Shown here: positions 1 to 8,180 of the stretch, piece by piece
Position numbering within the stretch: the first letter of the stretch is position 1
Layout of the letters: each line of letters opens with the position of its first letter
Origin: Hyphomicrobiales bacterium
GTDB lineage: Bacteria; Pseudomonadota; Alphaproteobacteria; Rhizobiales; RI-29
Length of the DNA: 64,000 nucleotides
Direction: 5' to 3'
Assembly: GCA_016125495.1 (NCBI GenBank)
Contig: WGLQ01000027.1
Location: 62,001-126,000, forward strand
The notes under the pieces: generated by a model
Told to the model about the DNA's origin: nothing
The model's input: the letters and a program-made list of their open reading frames with translations, nothing else
The model's database searches: none
Position numbers and translations under genes: made by a program

Positions 1-250
1 ACAGCTCCCCCCCGTGTCGCCTCGCCAACGTTACCGACGCCACCCGGGAACGACAAGCGCCGGGGACCGACGCGCTTGCTTCGACGCAACCATTGTGGCA
101 CCGTCCGCCCGCCTCGCAGAACCACGATGGGCAGGGCGCCCGGTGGGGCGGCGGTGCACGGGGCCGGTCGTCGTCGACAGGCCAGCGGTCGTCACCGGCT
201 TTCGCCCGGCCGGCCAACCGACCGGATCGGCGCGGGGTCCGGCGGTGAGC
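1..250. other. Leader of the window, no supported gene
   Basis: About 250 bases precede the tRNA. Short open frames run across it, but they overlap the tRNA or one another, have no recognisable family and show no convincing ribosome binding site. It may be the 3' flank of a gene lying outside the window. Confidence 0.5.
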
Positions 251-325
<75 letters not shown>

Positions 326-524
326 TTGAACCTCCTCGAATCTGGACGCTCGAATCCCGTCACGTCCGGCGCTTGCCGCCGCGCGCGCGGTCGTCGACTT
401 CCGCTCGTTTCAGCTGAATTGCGACGACAGGGCCACTGATCGTGCGCCCGCCACAGCGCAAGGAATCGCCCGTTGCCCGCCCCGGTCGCTTGCCGCCGGG
501 CATGGTCATCACACGCCCAAGAAC

Positions 525-573
525 CTGCATTCTTCTGCATTCTTGCTGAAAGGCCGAAAAATATGCAGAATGC
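525..573. promoter_or_regulatory. Operator-like repeats upstream of tupBCA
   Basis: A perfect tandem direct repeat CTGCATTCTT occupies 525-534 and 535-544. Twenty bases further on, ATGCAGAATGC (563-573) is the reverse complement of GCATTCTGCAT. It therefore mirrors GCATTC-TTC-TGCAT (527-540) with a 3-base difference. Such clustered direct and inverted copies just ahead of an ABC transporter operon are typical of a regulator binding site, here plausibly an oxyanion (tungstate/molybdate) sensor. The regulator is not in the window, so assignment to a particular protein is inference. Confidence 0.5.
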
Positions 574-614
574 CAGCGCGCCGGGTGCAGCAAGCAGAGC
601 GGAGCGGGAGTAGC

Positions 615-1322
615 GTGCACGATCTCACGGAAGCCATGCGCCTTGCCGTCACCCTGGTGGCGACGGGCGACAGCGATGTGCTGGAAATCGTGCTGCTGTC
701 GTTGCGCGTCAGCCTGACCGCGACCCTCATTGCGTGCCTCATCGGATTTGCGCTCGGTGCGCTCCTTGCCACCACGCGGTTCACGGGACGGGGCGCCCTT
801 CTGGTGCTGGTCAATTCCCTCATGGGCCTGCCGCCTGTCGTCGTCGGCCTCCTCGTCTACCTCCACCTCTCGCGGGCCGGCCCGCTCGGCTTTCTCGGCC
901 TCCTCTATACGCCAACCGCCATGATCATCGCCCAGACGATCCTGATCACCCCGATCGTCGCCGCCCTCTCGCGCCAGGTCCTCGAGGACCTCGAAGGCGA
1001 GTATGCCGAGCTGCTGCGCTCCCTTTGCCTCGGCTGGCCGACACGCATGGGCGTCCTGGTGTGGGATGCGCGCTTTTCACTGCTGACGGTCGCGCTCGCC
1101 GGCTTCGGCCGCGCCATTGCCGAGGTCGGCGCCGTCATGATCGTCGGTGGCAACATCGACCACCTGACCCGTGTGATGACCACCGCCATCGCGCTCGAAA
1201 CATCGAAGGGTGATCTCGCCCTGGCTCTCGCCCTCGGGATGGTGCTCTTGGCCATCGCCATCTCGGTCAATGCGCTCGTCATGAGCCTGCGAACGACCGC
1301 CGCTCGGCAGGCCAATGCGTGA
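615..1322 (+). CDS. tupB: Tungstate ABC transporter, permease subunit
   Basis: Inner-membrane permease of a TupABC-type tungstate importer. The 235-residue product is very hydrophobic with about five to six membrane spans and the usual cytoplasmic coupling loop (EYAELLRSLCLGWPTRMG). The C-terminal half carries AGFGRAIAEVGAVMIVGGNI, typical of the TupB/CysT-like permease group. The frame is open further upstream (TTG 543, ATG 570). GTG 615 is preferred because GGAG lies 5 bases ahead and the earlier codons overlap the operator-like repeats and read as low-complexity basic sequence. Its 3' end overlaps tupC by 8 bases, indicating translational coupling. Specificity for tungstate rather than molybdate rests mainly on the linked TupA protein. 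Confidence 0.85.
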   Translation: MHDLTEAMRLAVTLVATGDSDVLEIVLLSLRVSLTATLIACLIGFALGALLATTRFTGRGALLVLVNSLMGLPPVVVGLLVYLHLSRAGPLGFLGLLYTPTAMIIAQTILITPIVAALSRQVLEDLEGEYAELLRSLCLGWPTRMGVLVWDARFSLLTVALAGFGRAIAEVGAVMIVGGNIDHLTRVMTTAIALETSKGDLALALALGMVLLAIAISVNALVMSLRTTAARQANA

Positions 1323-2151
1323 CGGGGTGACGATGCAGGAGCGCGCGCGTTTGGTGGATGACCCGGCGGATCGCCTCGGCGAGCCCTCCTTGCTGCCGAT
1401 CCGGGTGCGCGGCCTCGCCTTCGAGGCTGGCGGCCGGCGGCTGATCGACGGGCTCGATCTCGAACTCGTGGCTGGCCGCCTCACCGCCATCATGGGACCG
1501 AACGGCGCTGGTAAGAGCCTGTTCCTGCGTCTGCTGCATGGGCTCCTGCGGCCGGCCTCCGGCCGCATCGATTGGGGCACCACGACCGAGGATACCGCTC
1601 CCGAAGTGAACCGGCCGGCCGTCCCGCTCGGCGTCCGCCGCCGCCAGGCCCTCGTCTTCCAGCAACCCGTGCTGTTGCGCCGCTCCGTGGCCGCGAACAT
1701 CGATTTCGTCCTCACCCACGGCGGACCCGAGGCGCTTCGGCTTGCCGACGCGTCCGCTCGCCGGGCCCGCCGCGACGAACTCCTCTCTGAAATCGGGCTG
1801 CTCGAGCGCGCCGGGCAACCGGCGAGGCTGCTTTCCGGAGGTGAGCAGCAGCGGCTCGCGATGGCCCGCGCGCTCGCCGTTTCGCCGGACTTGCTGCTGC
1901 TCGACGAGCCGACCGCCAGCCTCGACCCCCACTCCACCGAAATCATCGAGCGCCTCGTGCGCACCGCCCACCAAGGTGCCACGCGCGTGCTCCTCGTCAC
2001 CCACGACGCCGCGCAGGCTCGCCGCCTCGCCGACGAGGTCGTTTTCATCCATCGCGGGAGGGTGGCCGAACACTCCCCAGCACACGATTTTTTTTTATCC
2101 CCTTCGAGTGCGGCTGGACGCGCGTATCTCGAGGGTCGCATCCTCGTTTGA
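1315..2151 (+). CDS. tupC: Tungstate ABC transporter, ATP-binding subunit
   Basis: Cytoplasmic ATPase of the tungstate importer, 278 residues. Walker A GPNGAGKS lies at about 61-68, the ABC signature LSGGEQQRLAMARALA follows, and Walker B LLLLDEPTASLD and the switch His in LLVTHD come after it. It starts at ATG 1315 inside the end of tupB. A second ATG lies six codons downstream and is possible, because the first about 25 residues are not part of the nucleotide-binding fold. The gene ends 26 bases before the substrate-binding protein, completing a permease-ATPase-binding-protein operon. Confidence 0.88.
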   Translation: MRDGVTMQERARLVDDPADRLGEPSLLPIRVRGLAFEAGGRRLIDGLDLELVAGRLTAIMGPNGAGKSLFLRLLHGLLRPASGRIDWGTTTEDTAPEVNRPAVPLGVRRRQALVFQQPVLLRRSVAANIDFVLTHGGPEALRLADASARRARRDELLSEIGLLERAGQPARLLSGGEQQRLAMARALAVSPDLLLLDEPTASLDPHSTEIIERLVRTAHQGATRVLLVTHDAAQARRLADEVVFIHRGRVAEHSPAHDFFLSPSSAAGRAYLEGRILV

Positions 2152-2177
2152 ACGGGAAAGTACAAAGGAGAAGAACG

Positions 2178-3020
2178 ATGCCTCTTGCCAGACGCCTCTT
2201 GACCGCGGCATTGCTCGCCGTGGCCCCGATCATCCCGGTTGGGATCACGCCGGTCGCCGCCGAGGACAACTCGATCATCGTCCAGTCGACGACCTCCACC
2301 CAGAACTCGGGCCTCTACGAGCACATACTGCCGATCTTCACGCAGCAGTCCGGGATTTCCGTTCGCGTCGTCGCCGTCGGCACCGGTCAGGCGATCAAGA
2401 ACGCCACCAATTGCGACGGCGACGTCCTCCTCGTCCACGCCAAGGCCGCCGAGGAGAAATTCGTCGCCGATGGCTTCGGTGTGAGCCGTAGTGACGTGAT
2501 GTACAACGATTTCGTGATCGTCGGTCCGGCAAGCGACCCGGCGGGCATCCGTGGCAGCCGCGACGCCGCCGACGCATTGCGCCGCATCGCCGCATCGGCC
2601 TCCCCGTTCGCCTCGCGCGGCGACGATTCCGGGACCCACAAGAAGGAACTCGCACTCTGGAAGGCGGCCGGCATCGACGTGGGCGCGGCTTCGGGCACCT
2701 GGTACCGCGAGACCGGCTCCGGCATGGGCGCGACGCTCAACACCGGCATCGGAATGGGAGCCTACATTCTGACCGACCGGGCCTCCTGGAGCAGCTTCGC
2801 CAACAAGAGCGATTTCTCCATCGTTGTCGAGGGTGACAAATCCCTCTTCAATCAGTACGGGATCATCCTCGTCAGCCCGGACCGCTGCCCGACCGTCAAG
2901 AAGGGTCCGGGCCAGCAGTTCGTGGACTGGATCCTCTCGCCGGCCGGTCAGGAGGCCATCGGCTCCTACAAGATCAATGGCGAGCCGCTTTTCTTCCCGA
3001 ACGCCAAGCCGGCGAGCTGA
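2178..3020 (+). CDS. tupA: Tungstate ABC transporter, substrate-binding protein
   Basis: Periplasmic oxyanion-binding protein, 280 residues. A cleavable signal peptide (basic MPLARR, then a hydrophobic run ending near PVAAED) is followed by TTSTQNSGL at about 38-46 and later SRGDDSGTHKKE. Both are ligand-loop motifs of TupA/WtpA-type binders that contact tungstate through Ser/Thr/Arg backbone and side chains. ATG 2178 is chosen because AAAGGAG lies 8 bases ahead and the signal peptide begins there; the frame upstream to TTG 2148 overlaps tupC. In these bacteria tungstate would supply W-dependent enzymes such as formate dehydrogenases. Confidence 0.88.
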   Translation: MPLARRLLTAALLAVAPIIPVGITPVAAEDNSIIVQSTTSTQNSGLYEHILPIFTQQSGISVRVVAVGTGQAIKNATNCDGDVLLVHAKAAEEKFVADGFGVSRSDVMYNDFVIVGPASDPAGIRGSRDAADALRRIAASASPFASRGDDSGTHKKELALWKAAGIDVGAASGTWYRETGSGMGATLNTGIGMGAYILTDRASWSSFANKSDFSIVVEGDKSLFNQYGIILVSPDRCPTVKKGPGQQFVDWILSPAGQEAIGSYKINGEPLFFPNAKPAS

Positions 3021-3035
3021 CCGGCGCCGGAAGTT

Positions 3036-3063
3036 GGACGGCCCCCTCCTCGGGGGGCCGTCC
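3036..3063. terminator. Strong hairpin between convergent genes
   Basis: An 11-bp perfect stem (GGACGGCCCCC at 3036-3046 with GGGGGCCGTCC at 3053-3063) encloses a 6-base loop just after the tupA stop and before the stop of the convergent methyltransferase gene. There is no T tract, so it may work as a bidirectional hairpin rather than a textbook intrinsic terminator. Confidence 0.6.
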
Positions 3064-3072
3064 CGCGACCCG

Positions 3073-3687
3073 TCAGTCCGCCGCGGCGGGCTTGCGTCCG
3101 CAGTATCGGACGACCTGCGCGAGACCGGTATGGCGCAGCCCCTCGTCGAGGCGTACCCGGCCCGCGAGCGCCTCGATGATCTCCGCCCCGGTGAGCGCCC
3201 CGATGATCTCGTCGAGGTCGTAGCGCAATTCCTCCGGCCCCGGCCCCATGGCCTCCGCCTCGAGGGTTCTTGCAAAGCCCTCGAGGACGAAAATGCCGCC
3301 CGGTGCGAGCGCCTGCCAGCCGAGCCGAAGCGCGGCGACACGGGTTGCAGCCGGCGCCTGCAGATAGAGAAGAAAAACGCTGTCCCATTGCCGCCCCGCC
3401 GGCACCGACCAGTCGTCGAGGTCGGCGACGATCCGCTCGAGCGCGACGCCTCGCGCGGCATCGAGCGCGAACGCATTGCGCGTGCCGACCACCGAGAGAT
3501 CCACCGCCGTCACAGCAAATCCGAGCCCCGCCAGATGGCGTCCGTTGCGCCCGTCCCCGTCGGCGAGTACCAGCGCCGAGCGCGCTCGGAAATCGCTCCG
3601 CGCCGTGACCTCGCGGACATATTCGTTTGGTGCATCGCCGAAGAGCCCGTGTGGCGCGCCCGCATAGCGCTCGTCCCAGTTCGCCAT
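3073..3687 (-). CDS. Class I SAM-dependent methyltransferase (TehB-like)
   Basis: A 204-residue soluble protein with a Rossmann methyltransferase fold. Motif I is VLADGDGRNGRHLAGLGF (about 40-57), followed by the acidic residue of motif II in VTAVDLS. The N terminus WDERYAG is characteristic of small TehB/thiopurine-type methyltransferases that act on tellurite, thiols or other small electrophiles. The usual LELGCG of motif I is replaced by LVLADG, which is seen in a subset of these proteins. Substrate cannot be told from sequence. It lies 28 bases downstream of the aminotransferase on the same strand, probably co-transcribed. Confidence 0.75.
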   Translation of the reverse strand: MANWDERYAGAPHGLFGDAPNEYVREVTARSDFRARSALVLADGDGRNGRHLAGLGFAVTAVDLSVVGTRNAFALDAARGVALERIVADLDDWSVPAGRQWDSVFLLYLQAPAATRVAALRLGWQALAPGGIFVLEGFARTLEAEAMGPGPEELRYDLDEIIGALTGAEIIEALAGRVRLDEGLRHTGLAQVVRYCGRKPAAAD

Positions 3688-3715
3688 GACGCTCCCGCCT
3701 CCGCCGGCGCCCGCC

Positions 3716-4573
3716 TCAGCCGTGCGCCCAGTCCATGTAGAGCTTACGCGCCTTCTGCGCCACGGGCCCTGGCTGCAGGCTACGCTCCTCGATCCGCGTG
3801 ATCGGGACGATCTTGGAGTGGTTTCCGCTCGAGAAAATCTCGTCCGCCTGCATCAGGTCTTCGACCCGCAAGGTCGTCTCCATCACCTCGTGTCCTGCCG
3901 CGCGCAACAGCGCGATCGTTCGCTGGCGCGTGATGCCGTTGAGGAAGCAGCCGTTCGGAACCGGCGTCATCACCACGCCGTCGCGCACGATGAAGACGTT
4001 GGATGTCGCCGTCTCGGCCACGTTGCCGGCCATGTCGCGCACGATCGCGTTGTCGAAGCCGCGCCCCTTGGCCTCCATGATGGCCCGCCCGTTGTTCGGA
4101 TAGAGGCAGCCCGACTTGGCATCCGTCGGCATGCATTCCGGCGTCGGCCGGCGGAACGGCGAAACGGTGACGGAAAACCCCGTCGGCGCGATCATCGGCG
4201 CCACGTGCAGGCAGATGAGGAAGCGGGTCGAGTCCGGATCTGCCGGCACCGACATGTAGCCACCGGCCTCCGCCCAGTACATCGGGCGGATGTAGATCGC
4301 CTCCTTGCTCTCGAAACGCTCGAGGCCGTCCCGAACGAGGCCGACGATGGCCTCGCCCGTCATCGTCGGCTTGAGCCCGAGCGCCAAGGCCGACCGGTTC
4401 AACCGCTCACAGTGCCGTTCGAGGTCGGGCGTGACGCCGTCGAAGGCCCGCGCCCCGTCGAAGACACTCGTGCCGAGCCAGAACGCATGGCTGCGCGCGC
4501 CCATGATCCTGACGTCGCCGGCATGCCAATCGCCATCGACGTAGACATGCGTTTCGCTGAGCGGTGCGGCCAT
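3716..4573 (-). CDS. ilvE: Branched-chain amino acid aminotransferase family protein
   Basis: A 285-residue fold-type IV PLP enzyme. The expected catalytic lysine is K153 in PTDAKSGCLYPN, and the cofactor-contacting glutamate is in GNVAETATSNVFIV. The start of the fold (FWLGTSVFDGARAF) and the C-terminal SSGNHSKIVPI also match branched-chain aminotransferases, which interconvert Leu/Ile/Val and their 2-oxo acids with glutamate. The TG-type loop after the lysine reads SGCLY rather than the more common TGGNY, so a related D-amino-acid or aminodeoxychorismate role is not excluded. A second fold-type IV enzyme (D-amino-acid transaminase) sits about 3 kb downstream. Confidence 0.8.
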   Translation of the reverse strand: MAAPLSETHVYVDGDWHAGDVRIMGARSHAFWLGTSVFDGARAFDGVTPDLERHCERLNRSALALGLKPTMTGEAIVGLVRDGLERFESKEAIYIRPMYWAEAGGYMSVPADPDSTRFLICLHVAPMIAPTGFSVTVSPFRRPTPECMPTDAKSGCLYPNNGRAIMEAKGRGFDNAIVRDMAGNVAETATSNVFIVRDGVVMTPVPNGCFLNGITRQRTIALLRAAGHEVMETTLRVEDLMQADEIFSSGNHSKIVPITRIEERSLQPGPVAQKARKLYMDWAHG

Positions 4574-4796
4574 GTAGAACTCCCTTTGGACGTGTTGGGG
4601 CGATGGTGGGCTCGACCCGCATCTCCGGTCAAGGCCGGGGACGATCGCGGCCGGCCCGCGAGTGGCCGGTCCACCACCCGGTTAATGAGACCTTCACGCC
4701 GATGCACCATGGTCGGCTGGCCGTCGGCTGACCCCGGCGGGGCGGGCGCCCGCCATCCCGCGCGCCCCGTCGATCCGTCTCATCGAGGTAGCAAGC

Positions 4797-5324
4797 ATGT
4801 CCGATCAGCCCGCCGTTCATCTCACCAACACCGAGGGCTTCGATCAACTCGACCTCGCCATCGCTCTCGAGCTTTGGCGCGACGACGTCGCCGGCGCCAC
4901 CTGGGCGACGCGCGAGTTGACCAAGATCGCCGTGCATCTCGCACGCGTGCTCTCGCGGACCGGATCGAGCGGCCCGCTGCAGGCCCGAGAAATCGAAGGC
5001 GCATGCCAGCTCGAGGCGGACGCGGTCGCCAGTTCGTTCAAGCAGCTGCGTTATTTCGGAGCCATCGAGAGCTTCCTCATGGACAAGGGCGAGGTACGTG
5101 CCGTGTTGGCCTTCGGCCATCTCCAGCGCCTGCGCGTTTTCCAGGCCCGCGAGCAGTTGAAGGCGCTCCGCCTCGCTCGCGCCCGGGGTGATGCGATTGT
5201 CGCTGCTCCGACCGATCCCGCCGCGAGCGTCCCGAAGGAACCCGCGCGGCCATTGGTCGAGCTGGAAGGCTCCCTGCTCGCGGCAGCCCACGCGGCGCGC
5301 TCGCAATCCAACGCGCAGCGCTGA
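4797..5324 (+). CDS. Hypothetical protein, possible winged-helix domain
   Basis: A 175-residue soluble protein with no family I recognise. The middle (about 55-115) alternates short helices in a pattern compatible with a winged helix: an Ala/Glu-rich helix around LQAREIEGACQLEADAVASS, then FKQLRYFGAIESFLMDKGEVRAVL. The tail is Pro/Ala-rich. A GAGGT about 8 bases before ATG 4797 supports the start. It stands alone between divergent and convergent neighbours. A DNA-binding role is inference only. Confidence 0.6.
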   Translation: MSDQPAVHLTNTEGFDQLDLAIALELWRDDVAGATWATRELTKIAVHLARVLSRTGSSGPLQAREIEGACQLEADAVASSFKQLRYFGAIESFLMDKGEVRAVLAFGHLQRLRVFQAREQLKALRLARARGDAIVAAPTDPAASVPKEPARPLVELEGSLLAAAHAARSQSNAQR

Positions 5325-5380
5325 ACCGATCGCCCCGGCGTCCGGCGATCGCGCGCCGGGCGCCAAGCCAACCGACCCGA

Positions 5381-5962
5381 TCAGCCGTGCATCATGACGC
5401 GGGCGACCTCGACCGCCCGCTCCCATGTGAACCCATCCCGCTGATCTAGGTAGAGCGGGTGGTCGCAGGCCTGCAGCTGAACGAGCGGTCGCAGCCCACC
5501 GGACCGCCAGAGCACATTACTCGCCAGACTCTCGAGATCGCCGCCCGCGTTGCTTCGGTTGTATGGCCGCCAGTTCACCGTCAGCCATCCGAAGCTGCCC
5601 TCTCCCGCCCGCTCGTCGTCCGACATCCCCAGATAGCGCACGAAGTTTTCGGGCGATTGGCTGACCCAGACGCCCAGCGTGAAGGGCTCACGCACGCCCT
5701 CGATGGCGATTTCGAGCACGGCGCGCAGGCAGTGGATGATCTGTCCACCGGGCTCCTGCGCAGCGGGTCGAATGATGCAGGTCTCCCCGGTCAGGGTGAC
5801 ACGCTCAGCCCATTCCTCGCGCGGCACGGCGAGGCAATAGGGTGGTTCGGCGAGACTGAACGAGGGCGAGCCACGATGCATGCGCTTGCACTCCGGACAG
5901 CGGAATGCGAACGAGCCGGCCTCGTCGGAAAATCCGAAAAGTCGTCCTGATCTGGGTTCCAA
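5381..5962 (-). CDS. DUF2199 family protein
   Basis: A 193-residue cytoplasmic protein. The N terminus has FAFRCPECKRMHRGSPSF, a CPxC zinc-knuckle-like start followed by His, then PPYCLAVPREEW and later SPENF and SFGWLTVNWRPY. This succession fits DUF2199, a family of unknown function with a Cys-rich beginning and an aromatic-rich middle. The only start consistent with this frame near the conserved region is TTG 5962, with GGGGA about 9 bases upstream. It may therefore be a weakly translated gene or have a mis-set start. Confidence 0.68.
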   Translation of the reverse strand: MEPRSGRLFGFSDEAGSFAFRCPECKRMHRGSPSFSLAEPPYCLAVPREEWAERVTLTGETCIIRPAAQEPGGQIIHCLRAVLEIAIEGVREPFTLGVWVSQSPENFVRYLGMSDDERAGEGSFGWLTVNWRPYNRSNAGGDLESLASNVLWRSGGLRPLVQLQACDHPLYLDQRDGFTWERAVEVARVMMHG

Positions 5963-6017
5963 CGGGCATCCCCCGCGACCGTCGCCGCAATACCGCGCTG
6001 CCCGGCTCGCCCCGAAT

Positions 6018-6965
6018 TCAGTCCCGGAAGATGACAGCCACCGCCTTGTAGCCCGTCTTGGTCAGGACCGCGGAAGCCGCGGTCGCATCGCTCAGTGCGG
6101 CTGGTTCGATCCGGGCCTCGGGTGTCGCCACCGCCATCGCCGAAATCTGCCCGCCTGCCATGTCGGCGGGAATCAGCGTGCCGTCGCGCGTGTAGCCATA
6201 GCGGTTGCCGCCACGCTCGGACCGCCAGAAGCGCGGCACCTCGCCCCAGCGCTCGTCCTCGCTCAGGACCTTGTCGCGACCCTGCAAACGGTCGAGCACC
6301 GCCAGGGCATTGGCCTGCGTCATGCGAATACAGCCGTGGCTGTCGATGGCCCCGAGCCGACCATAGCGCCCGTGTGTGGTGCCGTGGAAGGCGACGCCGG
6401 AGCGCCGGCCGCCGCTGTAGTGCAGGTCGATGTAGACCACGTTGATCATTCCCGGAGCCGTATAGCCGCGCCCGAGCCGATATTTCCGCTCGTCGATACC
6501 GAAGACTCCCGTCGGCGTCGGGCCGGAGAAAGGATCGCCCGCATACTTGCGTCCGGTCGAAACCAGCCAGCTGTAAGGCGGCTCGAAGCCGGCCGGCAAT
6601 CCCTTGCGCTGCCAGTATTTCTTGTCCCAGAGACCGACTCGCCAGGGGCCGCCCGCGCCATCGCGCTGCAGAACCCACATCCGCTGGGCCTGCTCGCCGC
6701 GCCCCTCGGCGTTCACATAGAACGCCAGCGTGAAACGGGCATCGAGCTCGCTTGGCGCCTTGAAGCCGGGCCGCCCCTTGAGGCTCTCCAGATAAGTGAG
6801 GGCGGGCGCACCGAACTCCCTGAGCATTTGCGCGCGCTTCTCAGCCGCCTGTGGCGAGATGCGCGGCAACGGCACACTTGCCTCCGCGACCGGTGACGTG
6901 GCGCTCGCGGCCAATGGTGCGCCAGCGGCCAGAACGAGGCTCGCAAGGAGGACGCGGATCAGCAT
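6018..6965 (-). CDS. L,D-transpeptidase (YkuD domain)
   Basis: A 315-residue exported enzyme. An N-terminal signal peptide (MLIRVLLASLVLAAGAPLAA) precedes a YkuD catalytic domain with H194 in VAFHGTTHG and the nucleophile C212 in AIDSHGCIRM (S209, H210, G211, C212, R214). YkuD enzymes form 3-3 cross-links in peptidoglycan, attach proteins to it, or exchange the terminal D-Ala for other D-amino acids. It is transcribed divergently from the D-amino-acid transaminase gene and is one of two L,D-transpeptidases bracketing the D-amino-acid genes. Confidence 0.9.
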   Translation of the reverse strand: MLIRVLLASLVLAAGAPLAASATSPVAEASVPLPRISPQAAEKRAQMLREFGAPALTYLESLKGRPGFKAPSELDARFTLAFYVNAEGRGEQAQRMWVLQRDGAGGPWRVGLWDKKYWQRKGLPAGFEPPYSWLVSTGRKYAGDPFSGPTPTGVFGIDERKYRLGRGYTAPGMINVVYIDLHYSGGRRSGVAFHGTTHGRYGRLGAIDSHGCIRMTQANALAVLDRLQGRDKVLSEDERWGEVPRFWRSERGGNRYGYTRDGTLIPADMAGGQISAMAVATPEARIEPAALSDATAASAVLTKTGYKAVAVIFRD

Positions 6966-7227
6966 GGTGGCTCCGGAGTGATCGTGGCGCCCCCTCGGGG
7001 CGACAACGGTGGGATCGAACGGCGACGATCATTCCGTATTCGGGTAATCATTCTATTGATTTCGATGATCATCCCCTGGAGAAGCAATCGTCCTGTTGTG
7101 TTTTCGCGACGCTCGGGCTCCGATGACGATCCAGCCTGCGGCCGCTGGCACACCGCTGGTGGAGTGGTCCGAGTCCCGTCGACGACCGTCGCATCGCCGC
7201 GTTCCGCATTCTTCAGGGAGCCCATCC
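6966..7227. other. Divergent intergenic region with an AT-rich centre
   Basis: This 262-base spacer separates the divergent L,D-transpeptidase and D-amino-acid transaminase genes. The stretch about 7035-7090 is clearly AT-richer than its surroundings and contains several GATGATCAT-like half-sites and TTGATTTCGATGATC. It probably holds both promoters. No defined operator could be fixed. Confidence 0.4.
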
Positions 7228-8097
7228 GTGTCCAGGATCGTCTACTTGAATGGCACCTTCGTCGATGAGGCCGAGGCCTGCCTTCCGATTTTCGACCGTG
7301 GTTTGCTCTTTGCCGATGCCGTCTACGAGGGGCTGGGTGTCCTCGACGGCCACATCGTCGATTTCGAGCACCACATGCGCCGTCTGCGCCGCTCGCTCGG
7401 CGAACTCGAGATGCGAGAGCCGATGGGTGAGGACGCGTTCTTCGAGGTTCTTTCGGAGCTGATCGCACGAAACGGTCTGGAGGAGGGGTTCCTGTATCTG
7501 CACGTGACGCGTGGCACGGCGGAACGCAACTACGTCGTCCCGCAGGGCCTATCGCCGAACGTCTTCGCCTTCACGCAGCCGCCCGGCCACCAGCGCGCCG
7601 ACGACCTGCCGCGCCCGATCCGCCTGCGCTCGGCGCCGGACCTGCGTTGGGCACGTCGCGACATCAAGACGTCGAATCTGCTCGGCCAGGTGATCGCCAA
7701 GACCGCTGCCCACCGCGCCGGCGCCGACGAGGCGCTCTTGATCGACCCCGAAGGCTACGTCACGGAGGCAGGTGCGAGCAGTTTCTTCATCGTGACGGGG
7801 GGCGCCATCGTGGCGAGACCGGTGACCAACGAGATCCTGCACGGCATCACCCGCCAGACGATGCTGGCCACAGCCCGCGCCCGCGATCTCGCCATCGAGG
7901 AGCGCCGCTATCGGCTCGACGAGGTTTTCGCCGCCGAGGAGGCCTTCGTCACGGGCGCCTCCTCCTATGTCGAGCCGGTCGGCGAGGTTGACGGCCGCCC
8001 CATCGGCGATGGGGGTTGCGGACCGGTGACCCTCGAGCTGCGGCGCGAATATCTGGTCCGTGTGAGGGCCGGTTTCCGCCCGCGGCCGGCACGCTGA
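7228..8097 (+). CDS. dat: D-amino-acid transaminase
   Basis: A 289-residue fold-type IV PLP enzyme. It begins with the D-aminotransferase signature RIVYLNGTFVDEAEACLPIFDRGLLFADAVYE. The catalytic lysine is K147 in RRDIKTSNLLGQVIAK, and EAGASSFFIV supplies the cofactor glutamate. The enzyme interconverts D-alanine, D-glutamate and other D-amino acids with 2-oxo acids. GTG 7228 is chosen because AGGGAG lies 7 bases ahead and the family consensus begins right after it; sequence upstream in frame has no similarity. The alanine racemase gene follows, so racemase product and transaminase substrate are genetically paired. Confidence 0.88.
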   Translation: MSRIVYLNGTFVDEAEACLPIFDRGLLFADAVYEGLGVLDGHIVDFEHHMRRLRRSLGELEMREPMGEDAFFEVLSELIARNGLEEGFLYLHVTRGTAERNYVVPQGLSPNVFAFTQPPGHQRADDLPRPIRLRSAPDLRWARRDIKTSNLLGQVIAKTAAHRAGADEALLIDPEGYVTEAGASSFFIVTGGAIVARPVTNEILHGITRQTMLATARARDLAIEERRYRLDEVFAAEEAFVTGASSYVEPVGEVDGRPIGDGGCGPVTLELRREYLVRVRAGFRPRPAR

Positions 8098-8180
8098 TCC
8101 ACACGACCATGAGCGACCATGGGCCGGATCGCTCGATGCCCGAGCGCCCGTTGCCCACCACGGAACACCAGGAGGAGCCG

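Noticed and set aside
1077-3476. Very long open frame on the minus strand (799 codons) opposite tupBCA
   Set aside because: It is antisense to three well-recognised transporter genes and its translation is Arg/Ser-rich low-complexity sequence, the usual shadow of high third-position GC.
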